Positions 29,601-41,600 of a stretch of 64,000 bases of DNA are shown piece after piece. Under the pieces are notes generated by a model. It was not told the origin of the DNA and did not search any database. It worked only from the letters and a program-made list of their open reading frames with translations. Each line of letters opens with the position of its first letter. The stretch's first letter is position 1. The stretch is from Saturnia japonica. Lineage: Eukaryota > Arthropoda > Insecta > Lepidoptera > Saturniidae. Location of the stretch: the NCBI GenBank assembly GCA_033032175.1, contig CM065311.1, forward strand, positions 6,627,190-6,691,189, in the 5' to 3' direction. The position numbers and the translations under genes were made by a program.

Positions 29601-32600
29601 ATACACACAACTGAGGTTATTATTTGATTTGGCAACACAATTGTTTACATTTTTTATCTTGAATTCCATTTTAACCTTCATTTAAATACAAACACTATGT
29701 ATAAATAATATATGTGTAAATTAGTCATTATGTCAGTTAATTTATATTTATATTTTTTATTAGGCATGCGCACTGGGCATCAGTTATGTTTTGATTAATA
29801 AGTAAACCATATAAAAATGGACATAATTGCTGCTCGGAGTGACGTTAGATTTTAAAACCTGCCTGATATTATGATTTATTTATTTTCAATACTAAAATTA
29901 ATTTGAATATCCAAAAACAATGTTAATTTTATTATTAATAGTGTTGTGGACAGCGAGCGGGGCGAGCGAATAACGATAGTCTAATAGTATAGAATGAACA
30001 AATAAATGAAATAATACGTGTTAGGAATAAGGTTTATAAATACGTGTTAGGAATAGATATAATAATATGAACTGAATATGTGTGAATATGTGTATTTTAA
30101 AACGATTAGAATAAGAATATAGCTAGTTGTAAGTTTAAATGTATAAATTTCACTAGTTGTAAGGATGAACCATGCCAGACTCGGAACATCTGGCATGGTG
30201 ACTCATGGTACTGCCGAGAGCGCGCACACAGGGCGTGCGCGCTCATTGGCTGAGCGACGCCCCGCACGGAATCCATCGCACTACCGGTTGCGAGGCAAAG
30301 GGCGAGGTTAAATATAGCGGAGAGGGCGGCAGTACTGCGATCAGTTCGAGAAACACAACACCAGCAACAGCAAGCAGCGAATCTACAAGCAAACTACAGT
30401 CAAGAACGTTATTAAGAAACCACATTGTTACTACGAACTACTGTAACTTTGTAAGAAACAAGAATAAAACAAGCGCTATTAATTTAGCACACATTAAAAT
30501 ATTGTGGACATCTTTTATTCACAATAAATAGTTTTAAATTTTGACTTCTGTCTGCAGTCTTCAATGACTGCCTATTTTTTAATTTATTTCTTTAGAATAA
30601 CCAATTATAAATATATGACACACTTCAAATAAAATAATAATAGCTAAACCTGTTTATAGGTATTTGTGTCTTCAACATAGGGTATTAATAGAAAATAGAA
30701 TTCAACAAAAAATCTTTTTGTTAGCACAACAATAGGTAATATGTGCTGTTGTACTGTGATTCATTGTTATAAAACTTACATTTTTTGAAATTACATTATT
30801 TTATTTTACAGACCTTCGACGTTTTCAAATATATAAGCCGAGGCTTCTACGAAGTACATAAGTATTTGTTTACTATGCTACTGACTCTAAAGATTGATGT
30901 GCAAAAAGAGTACGTAACGTATGACGAATTCCAAACGTTAATTAAAGGTACTGTCAATGTTGTAATTTTATACAATTGTATAGTTTAAGGCCATAAGGAA
31001 AGCATAATGAGATTAAAAGTAAAGTGTAGGTACATACACACGCTAATAATCCTTTAACGTCTAAAAACCTTTCGGTAAAATGGTTAACTCTTTATTTTGC
31101 ATCTCTATTTCTTTATGTTTACTGGCAATAATACCTTGGAAAAAATTAGAATTTCCATTTGTTTTTGTTCAATAGGTGGTGCGGCTCTTGATCTCAACGC
31201 CTGTCCGCCGAAACCATTCAAATGGGTGACAGATATGTCTTGGCTCAATTTAGTACAATTATCCGGCTTAAGGCAATTTACCAATATACTGACTCAGGTT
31301 TCCAATAATGAGAGGGGATGGAAGAATTGGTATGTGAACGTTTATACTACCGACCTATAGGAATATGTTAGAACATAAGTATTTTGCAGGCGTTGCTCGG
31401 TTTAAAACTATTGTCATTATTTATTGAATTCTGATGTGTTAATTCTCAAGAATGTATTTTCTACACATTACATAAAGTGAATCGGATAATATGCACGTAA
31501 AATTATAATTTCTACTCTTCTTTTTGACTTCAACACTACACCCGGGGTAATATAAAACTGAGAAGTGCGACGCGACGCGCGACGGCGGATTCCGATTTCG
31601 ACCGTTGGTGTGAACGGACGTGTCCGTTAGCGCTCTCGATCGCTCTCGTAATTTATTTCATTACTGCTTGAACTAGTTTACGAGTGTTTACTCTGATCCA
31701 CGGACCCGGTTCTAGGCCTGCCGGTTCAGAGTACACAATCTAAAGCTGGTTTTTTAAGCTATTTCATTGAACTTCGCGCTCTGCTTAGACTAGTTGAGAC
31801 TTGTTTGCTTTGATCCACGGACCCGGTCCTAGGCCTGCCGGTTCAAAGTACACGGTTTAAAGCTAGTTTTTTAAGCCTTTACATACCGCGGTTTATAGCG
31901 AAGACGGTGTTATTGTTGTGTAGCGAGTATCTGGGTACTCGTTGCGCGCATAGCGCCGTCTCGCTCGCGCATTTCGTGTAGCACTTCGGTGTACACGAAA
32001 AACCGTACTTCTTAGTACGACAACAAACGCGCTTTTCAGCGCGAATCTTGTTTCAAAGACACGCAAATCCACGTTTAGTGGTCGTTCGTCGGATACCTAG
32101 CGGTGTTAACGAAGATGAACGGGGCGTGACCCGAGCGCTCTCCGGTTACCTCTTTCTGAGGTAAACGATAACTCGGACGGGCCTGGGAATCTTAGCCTTT
32201 GCCTTTTTGCATAGTTAAGCCCCAGGTATCTCCTACCCAACCCTTCCTATCCTTACCATTCCATCCTCGTGGTTGTTTGGGCGGAGCCGCGGTTTTACCG
32301 GTCTGCGTCCTCTGCCACGAGACTGCTAGGGACTCCCCTAGGGAAACGATAGGTCCTTTCCTGTGCGTCATTACACCGTGACACACAGGTCTCATTGCTC
32401 CGGGCTCGAGGAGCCCGTTAAACTCATTTGACGTACCCCCCTGCCCTCCAGGCAGGGAGGTTTCTTAAATTCACTCCCCCGCCCCCCCAACCGCCAGCGG
32501 GATGGCAAAAGAAATAACAGTGCACGAATATGAGCTTCATAAGGTCTTCAACTTTATGAAGCTCCGAGTCCCTGACTTGTACGCCGAGTACACAGCCACA

Positions 32601-35600
32601 CTCGAAGTAACTCCCGGTGCGACATATGAGCTAGTCGACTCCGAACCCGCCGCCGTCGCGTCTACCTCCGCCGTCGTCGCGTCTACATCCGCCGTCGCGT
32701 CCATATCCGCCAACGCGCCCACCGCCAACGTTCCCACCGCCGCTGCACCCATCGTCGCCGCGCCATACTTAAATCCCGCCGTGCCTACACCTGAAGACAT
32801 TCTGTCCAAAGGCCATGGTGCGCGCCGCCCCTCCCGCTCTAACTCGCGAAACTCTATTCCCCGCGGAAGGCGCTCCGATACGCCTGCAGGCAACGCACTT
32901 CCCGTGCATAACTCCTTCGCAGCTCTCCCTGTAGAGTCTCCCGTATCCACTGATCCGAATCAGATGGATCAAACAATCCCCAACATCCGGCCCGCTGCCA
33001 ACGATGCCGACGGTTTTACCACCGTCGTATCTAGAAAAACTAAACGCGCCGCTAACAGCGAAGAAGACAGGGCCCCAAAAGCACCGAGACCGGATCTCGA
33101 CACGCGCACCCCCATTCCCACGTCTCCCACGCGCCCCGCGTCCGCGCCCGCGCCCGCGGCAGGCCCTCCCGGGAGGAAAGCCCGCCCCCCGCCCGTTATT
33201 GTCCAGGACAAAGCCGCCTGGACAAATTTAGAGTCAAATATTAGACTCTCAAAAATCCCCTACACGAAAGCCCGTAGCATCGCCACGGGCATACAAGTCT
33301 CGGTGAGCACGTCGGACGCCCACCGAGACCTCGCTAGGCTCCTCACGGAGAAAAAACTAGCGTACTATACGTACACACTAAACGAAGACCGGAAACTCCG
33401 CGTCGTAATCCGTAGAATCCCCTTCGAGATCCCCCCTGAGGAAGTACTCGAATCCCTCCGCTCCCAAAACTATCCGGTGCACGAAGTACACCGGATGTAC
33501 GGCCCAGACAGAAAACCATTCCCTATGGTAGTGGTTATTCTAGATAGAACCCCCGAGGGTAAAGCTATCTATAACATAGCTACTGTGTGCGGCCTCTCAG
33601 GCATCACAGTAGAAAACCCATACAAAAATAGAATCCCGACGCAGTGTCACAACTGCCAATTGTACGGGCACTCCTCCCGCCACTGTCATCTCACTCCAAG
33701 GTGCGTCAAGTGCCCCGAGAATCACTCCACTAGGGAGTGTCCCCGCACGCGCGACTCACCCGGTGAGCCGAGCTGCGTACTTTGCGGTCAAGCAGGGCAC
33801 CCCGCGAACTATCGCGGGTGCCCAAAAGCCCCGCGCGCAACGCGCCCCCGACGGATGAGGCCACCCGCCCATCAGAGGGCACCTCACGCCCCGGTCAACC
33901 ATGCCCCTCGCCCCCAACCACAGCCCCTGCTGTCAATGGAGGCTTTTCCTAACCTCCCGAACGCCGCCCGCGCTCCTGCGGCCGGTGTCCTTGCACCTAG
34001 TGTGCCCCCGCAGCCCATACTGGGCCCTCGGGCCCCGTGGGCCCCCGCTCGCCACAATCCCCAGCCCCTTATGGACTTGGAATTGGCCCCTAAACCACAG
34101 CCTCTTATGGCTGCTCAAACCTCCGCTCCACGCGGTTCTCCTCCTCCATCGGACGTTGTCCTTATTGCCCTGTTGCTCCGAGAGCACAGCGTCACGGAAG
34201 TCGGCGTATACGTCGACTATCTCAACGAACACGGTTGCATAATGACCGTGTGGAAATTCCCCCGGCTATCGGAGACGATACACCGTCTAGACCTCGATGC
34301 CGCAAACCGAAAGCCTTCCAATGGATAAGTTAAAACCGAAAGGAATTAACATTGCCTTCTTTAACGCTAGGAACCTTGCTTCTCAGCGTGATCTCGTGGC
34401 TAACTTCCTAGTTGAGCGTCAGTTAGATGTGTTTCTCGTACAAGAAACACTTCTAAAACCTAGTAGGCGCAATCCTAAGATCGCTAACTATAACATTATT
34501 AGAAATGACCGTGTTACCCGAGGAGGCGGCACTCTCATTTACTACAAACGTTCACTATACTGTATGCGAATTGACCCTCCCGAACTTACCAATTTGGAAG
34601 TTTCTATATGTAGACTAGGTATGACTGACCACCCGTCAATCATAATCGTATCCGCATATCTTTCACCATCGAAAAGACTCCTCCGGTCCGATCTGGAGGC
34701 ACTCTTTTCACTCGGTCCCTCCGTAATCATAGCAGGCGACCTCAACAGCGGTCACACTTGCTTTAACAGTTCGAGAGACTCCCGTAACGGGAGTATACTC
34801 AATCAGCTATGCAATGACATGAACTTTGACGTGTTAGCTCCCTCCGAACCCACCCACTTTCAGGATCACTGTCGTCCGACAGTCCTTGATGTGGCTCTAT
34901 TGAAAGGTATCGAGCTTCGGTTACAACTTTTAGAAGTCGTACACGAACTCGACTCCGATCACCGCCCGGTCATCCTCCGACTAGGACATCCCTTCGACCA
35001 TAGTCCTCCGTCCGTCCAGGTGGTTGACTACGCGAAACTCAAGCACTTACTCGCGGACAGGCCGTCCTCGGACAGCCTAGATAGGGTCCCTGACGTACTG
35101 CAGTCGGCCGCAGACGCCGACTTAGCGATCGATTCCCTCGTTGACCACCTCCAGGTCAGCATCAGAGAGGCCTCGAGAGAGGTCAAAACGGTGAGCGATC
35201 GCCGCTTTATACTCCCTGCCGACCTGCGAGCGTTAAAGACGGAAAAGAACGCCGCGACACGCGCTCACGACTCATTCCCGTCCAGGGAAAACTGCGCACG
35301 GTTACGCGCATTACAAAGAGAGTTCAAAGCTCGCATCACTGAATACAGAGGTCACAGTTGGGACAACCTCGTAGAGGGTCTCAGACCGTCCCATCTCACA
35401 TACTGGAAGTTAGCCAGATCTTTAAAAATAGAACACTCCTCCCAACTACCACCCCTCGAAAGAGGCCCGGGCCTCCCACTCGCGTTCGATAGCGAAGACA
35501 AAGCGGAATGTCTTGCCGCAAGCTTGGAGAGCCAGTGCTCTCCAAAATGCGACAACATAGACGCCGTACATGTCAACACAATCGAATCCTCGGTACAGGA

Positions 35601-38600
35601 ACTCAGTTCGGTCCCACCCGCGGATACCCTAACTACGGTCACATCTGACGAAGTCTGTTCCGTCATTAAAGGCCTTAAGCTCAAAAAATCTCCCGGTCCT
35701 GACGGGATCCGGAACGAAGTACTCCAACTTCTTCCTGATCACCTCATAGCACTCTTGGTTTTCATATTCAATGTAAACATCGCCCACTGCCATTTCCCAG
35801 CCGCCTGGAAAACGGCCATAGTCATAGGGATACATAAACCCGGCAAAAAAGCATCGCTTCCCGACAGCTATCGCCCGATCAGTCTCTTGAATACCTTAGG
35901 TAAAATCTACGAGCGGCTCCTTCTGAACCGTCTCAAAACCGTGATAGACGAGAAAAATCTATATCCACCGGAACAGTTCGGGTTCCGCGCTCGACACTCG
36001 TGTACGCACCAGGTGCAATGCCTCACGGAGCACATAGCGACTAACTTCGCGAAAGATCCTCCATACCGTACGCTCGCGGTCTTCTTCGACGTCGCCAAGG
36101 CCTTCGACAAGGTCTGGCTCGCCGGACTAGTCCACAAGCTACACCAGTTACAAGTCCCAGATAGGTTAGTTCACATTATCCGCGACTACCTCACCGACCG
36201 CACCTTCCGCTACCGAGCGGAAAGTGTACTCTCCACAGCCCACCCCATACGCTCGGGCGTCCCGCAAGGCTCCATTCTGGCGCCTTGTCTCTTCAATCTG
36301 TATGTCAGTGACCTACCTCGTCCTCCTAGGGTCCAGGTAGGTCTATACGCTGACGACACAGTCATCTACGCGTCGAATAGGAACAGACTTAGGCTCAGAC
36401 ACAGAGTCCAACGCGCAGTCACCACTCTTGGTAAATGGTACACCAAATGGCGCATAGCCGTCAACCCCTCGAAGAGCGCCGCGATTATCTTTGATCCTAG
36501 TCGAAAAGTGCACCCTGAGAGTGTCAAAACTCTCAAACTCTTCAAAGACAATATCCCCTGGGCCACCATGACTAAATATCTTGGTGTGACCTTTGATAGA
36601 AAACTTACCTTTGATTCTCATGTCCGTGCCGTCTGTAAAACAGCCGCAATGGCCATAAGTCGATTACAGCCCCTGATCATAAGCAAAATGTCCCTGAGAC
36701 ATAAGCTTACTCTCTACAAAATGTGCATACGTCCGATTATGACATATAGCTGCGCCGCATTCGCACATATGTCAAAATTGAACATACACGAATTCCAAGT
36801 CCTTCAAACTCGAGTACTACGTAAAATCAATAACGCCCCCTGGTTCGTTCGTCAGGTAGACCTTCATAGAGATATGAAACTCCCCTCGATCGAGTCTTAC
36901 ATCAAATACCTCTCACGATCTTACTTTGACACCGCGTCAAATCACGCGAATCCCTTGATCCAAGCCGCCACGAATTACGTTCCAGTCCCAAACGCCACCC
37001 GCTTACAGCGTCGACCGCGTAACATCTTTACCGATCCCGATGACGAAATCGAGAAACAAATCGCATATTACTCAACCGTCTCTCTAAACAGAGCGTGTTT
37101 TCGCCCACGCCCGCGTAACCACCGTTCCCTCCGCAGGGGACGGGCGGCTAATTTCGCTCCCGCACACCCACCGCCGCGACCTCCCTCTCCCGCGGCAACT
37201 CAAGCCTAGGTCCGTTCCTCGGGGTGAAACCCTTGAGTCTGGCAGCCGCCCGCGCGATACAAGTGACACTTTACGTACAACATTTAGCTACCCGCATACA
37301 AGCATCACGTACACACATATGTACATACGTGCACACCTCACAGGTACATAGGTTCTGTAAGGAACTTTTTTTTTTCTTTTTTTGCACTAGTTAGTGTAGA
37401 ACATATTTCAGATCACTAAATACACGTACACATGTTCCTTCCTTCCTCCCAGGAGGAAGGAACATGTATATCTGTATATGTTAGTTTAGCTCGATTTTAC
37501 GGATAGGGTATTAGACAGATCGCGACTTCATTGCAATCGCGGCAACAGCCCAAGCCGAGGTCCGGCCACTTTGGCACCCTTGCGCGCTGGTTGCCCACGC
37601 TTACGCGGCTGAGTGCCTTAAGCGCTCGCCCCCAAGCCCGGTAAAGTTGTAAAAAGCCGCAGCGGCTCTATTTTCGGATAGGGCCCCTAAGGATAACAGC
37701 AAGGTCAGACAAAAAAAAAAAAAAAAAAAAGCGACGCGAGACGTGTCAAGCGAGCTAGCCACTGGAATGCCATTTTACAATGTATATTATACGAGTATGA
37801 GTAACACGCATATAAAATATTTGTGGCTATATCTATACCACTTATGCTTTGAATACTGATATATTATTTGTTGAATTGTGTTGATAACGATGTTTTGTTG
37901 TTTCATAGGTTTGACAAGGAAGCACCAGAAGATGAACCATTACCAGATGGCTATCACACTTTAGACGTATTTAGAAAATTGCTAGTAGTGCGCTCCTGGT
38001 GTCCAGATCGAACTTTGGCTCAAAGCTTGTGAGTTAATATTATTTATGATTTATAGTATATGAAAATCATATACTAAAGCACAAAAATCACAAAACTTAA
38101 GTTGTAGTGCAGCGATTCGTAAAGTGTGTTCCATAAATTAATTACAATTGTGTTTGAATCGTTGAAGTATTTGACTGTTATAAATTTTATTTTTAAATCC
38201 TATTTCAATTTAAAATTTCCGTTTATTTGTTATTATTTAATGAAGGGTTCTATAATTAAAAGAGTATTATCTGGGCGACCGAGCTTTGCTCGGTATCTTA
38301 AATAAAGAAAAACACCTATCTAGGTAAACTTGGAATGTAAAACGTTATCTAAATACATCATTTCATTCAAATTTTTGAAGCCCTTTACGAGAAACCAAGT
38401 GCATAATATATAAAAACAAGAATTGATCACTTAATAGTGTCGTTTATATGACGTATGAAAACGCAATTAAAACACTTTTATTTAAAATTTGGATACATGT
38501 TTATACGAGTGAAACAAAGACTATTGAAATTAAATGAAATTCTTTTTTGAATCAACCCAAATTAAAAAAATAATAAAATGCATAGGTATTATATATTTTT

Positions 38601-41600
38601 GAGTGCTAATTTATAGAGCTTTCTTTACACATGCCTATGTTAGTATTATTTGAATGAAGTTTGTTTTTTTTTTTTTCAGAAAGTACGTTATGTCGTCAAT
38701 GGGAGCTAGATTTTCCGAGGCGGTCATTGTAAATTATGAGGTAACATATTTCTACCTAACTCATATTTATTTATATTGAATACTAGTTGTGCTTGCGACT
38801 TCGTCGGTGTGGAATTTCGTGTATGAAAGACGGCGGTAAAAAAATTATGAGACTGTCTTTAAATTAATAATATAGAAATACAGAGAATATATCTAAGTGT
38901 GACAATAACATTCAAACTAAATTCGTGATAATTTTATTCTGGGATATATCTAACATATAGCGTATCATCTATGAATATGGTAATGAAAAATAGATACGTT
39001 TTTGTTTATTATTTATTTTGACAACTAAGTAGGTAATGATAAGATAATTTGGATTCATTTCGTATAACTTCACATCATTTTACTCTATTTTCAAAATATA
39101 TTACAGTATTACTTACACATACATACATACCTTTTTTATATTTACATAACTTGAACGCAATTTATAGACCATACAAATGTCTATACGTATTACCTCCAGA
39201 CTATAAAGTACAATCATACCAAATTTCATTAAACTCGGTCCAGTTGTTTTTGCGTGATTGGCGTACAAACTAACAGACGACACAAAATTTAAAATACTTT
39301 CGCAATGTTTTTTGTTCAAGATTCTATACTCCCTCGTAGTATTTTTTCTCAAATATCTTTAATGTACAGATTTCGACTCTTTACTGTTTTATTATAAGTA
39401 TAGATTAAATCACTGAGATAGGCTATAGACGTTTATGTTATTGTAGCAAATGGTATTAGAATCACGTCCGTTGGTGCCGCTGATTGGTTTCTTGGCAATG
39501 GGTTCAGATCCAACGCCATCTATTGAAGTGACGGCAAAGCGTCTAGAGTGTCTTTGCTCATCAATATCAATGGGGCAAGGACAAGAGGTGCATGCGAGGA
39601 AGTTAATCGATCGTGGACTTAAAGAGGTGAGATAGTTAAACAAATTTGGATCAATAGGTAGGATCAAGGTTTTCGCTAACAATGCTTCGAAATTACAACA
39701 TAAACTTGTATTAATTGTAGGGCTTGTGGGTGCTGCTACAGAATTGTCACTTGGGATTAGAATATATGGTGGAAATTATGGAACAATTTGCTGAATTGGA
39801 AAAAGAGCCTGAGAAAGTACATGAGACCTTTAGGTATTCTACTTTTTTGGACTTCAATATAATAAATATTTTCGGTTTAATAAATAAATATCATAAATAA
39901 TCTAATTTCAATATTCTAGGTTATGGATAACGACAGAAGTTCATGACAAATTTCCTATTACTTTACTTCAAATGTCTATAAAATATACATGTGAACCACC
40001 TTCAGGTATTTTGACTACTTTTCTGATTGGTTTTCTTTATATAAACATATTAGCGTTAATTATAATATCTAATACCATTAAGTGACCTATTCTTGTATTT
40101 AAATTGGTTTCTTGGAAACGGCTCCAACCGTTGGATTAAATTTTGTCTTTAGATAATGTTTTACATTCCAAGATTACCTAGATGTTTTTCTTGTTTTTAA
40201 GATTAGTACAGTCATTTGGTAGGTTTACCTGGAAATTTTTTCGGGAGTTTTGAAAATTGGTGAATTTGGTGGAAAATTTTAGCACTAGACTTAACTGTAC
40301 AAGATATCGAGCAAGGCCCGATCGCCCAGATATTGTTGTATAAAACGATACCGTTGTAACCGATTTCGACTGTAATAGTGCTACTATAGACGTACTAGTT
40401 CGTGCGTAGAACTCGGTAATTTAATATTTAATTTTTAGTTATAAATTATGTAACTGCGGCGCACTCGCGACTATTGTGTATCGAAGTTAACCGAGTTTTC
40501 GAGTACCTCTCCCTCGCCCTTGCCAACGACTATCGGCCATATAGGACGGTCACGCACGAACTTGTACAACTATAATATTCTCACCTCTTGTCATGACTAA
40601 CTAACAGACGTCAGGAACGCATTGTATCAATGACCGAATTGTAAATGATCAAATTAAGCCAAATTTAAAAAAATGGTGTATTTCCATATTGCATACATTT
40701 TTCAAATTATGTTCTTTCTTCTCAGGTATAAAAGCTGGATTAATGAGAACTTACGATTCTATGAGTCAAGATTTCCTCGACTACAGCGACAGTCCGTTCT
40801 ATCTACCTCTTATATATACTATCTCTTTCTTGCACACTGTCGTTCAGGAGAGGCGAAAGTTCGGACCGCTCGGATGGAACATTCCCTACGAGTTTAACTC
40901 AGCCGATTGGTTGTCTTGTTGCATGTTTGTGCAAAATCACTTGGAAGGTCTTGAACTGGGACAATCGATCAGCTGGACTACCGTACGGTAATAATTTGCA
41001 TATGAGCTGCTTCTATCTAGGATCTAGGTGGAAAATTGCTCGAGATCTTTGCTGGGACACGACAATTGTTTACGACTCAAAAATTCTTTATTCAATTTGG
41101 GCCCTACAAAAGCACTTATGAACGTCAAAACATTACTACCGGTTTGGAAAACATCCCAGTCATCGAGAAGAACTGGCAAGAAATTTGATAGTTTTTTTTT
41201 ACTGTACAATACTGATAACGTAATACTACAACATACTTTATACAATAATAAAACCATATTAATAATTTAGTGAATGCACAGAGAGGGAGTCACCTCCAGA
41301 CATCACTGTCATTCACAGTAGACTAGATCGTGACCACCATACGTCAAGTGGAACGCTTAGGCGTATCGTGTTTCGGTATCAACCGGTGTATATCAAGTAA
41401 GCAAGCGTGGTGATAGGGATCTGTACCCGTTTGGGTCACGACCACCATGCACATGATGATAAATCCGTAACAGTTACTCTCTTTCAATTTGTTACGTTTT
41501 GGGATCAGCCAGTGTATAGCTGCCGAACGACTTGCAGGCCGGCATGATAGCGGCGACCGTCGAAGGATTGCTCATTTATCGGTGGTCGTTGTTGTTTTTG

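Larger units (their letters stand above)
31576..37730 (+). mobile_element. full-length jockey-superfamily LINE
   Basis: The element is 6.16 kb, ends in A20 (37711-37730), and is flanked by GCGACGCGA at 31567-31575 and 37731-37739, a 9-bp target-site duplication. It has a 0.93-kb GC-rich 5' UTR, overlapping ORF1 and ORF2, and a 0.5-kb 3' UTR. Both ORFs are open throughout, so it is a recent and possibly active insertion. It lies sense within the dynein intron between exons 37 and 38. Its base composition (GC-rich, CpG-rich ORF1) differs sharply from the AT-rich host intron. Confidence 0.92.

Noticed and set aside
31576..37730. R1/SART/TRAS-type site-specific LINE
   Set aside because: The element is not in rDNA or telomeric repeats, and ORF1 has the PRE_C2HC-like region plus three knuckles typical of jockey/X-element; jockey superfamily fits better.
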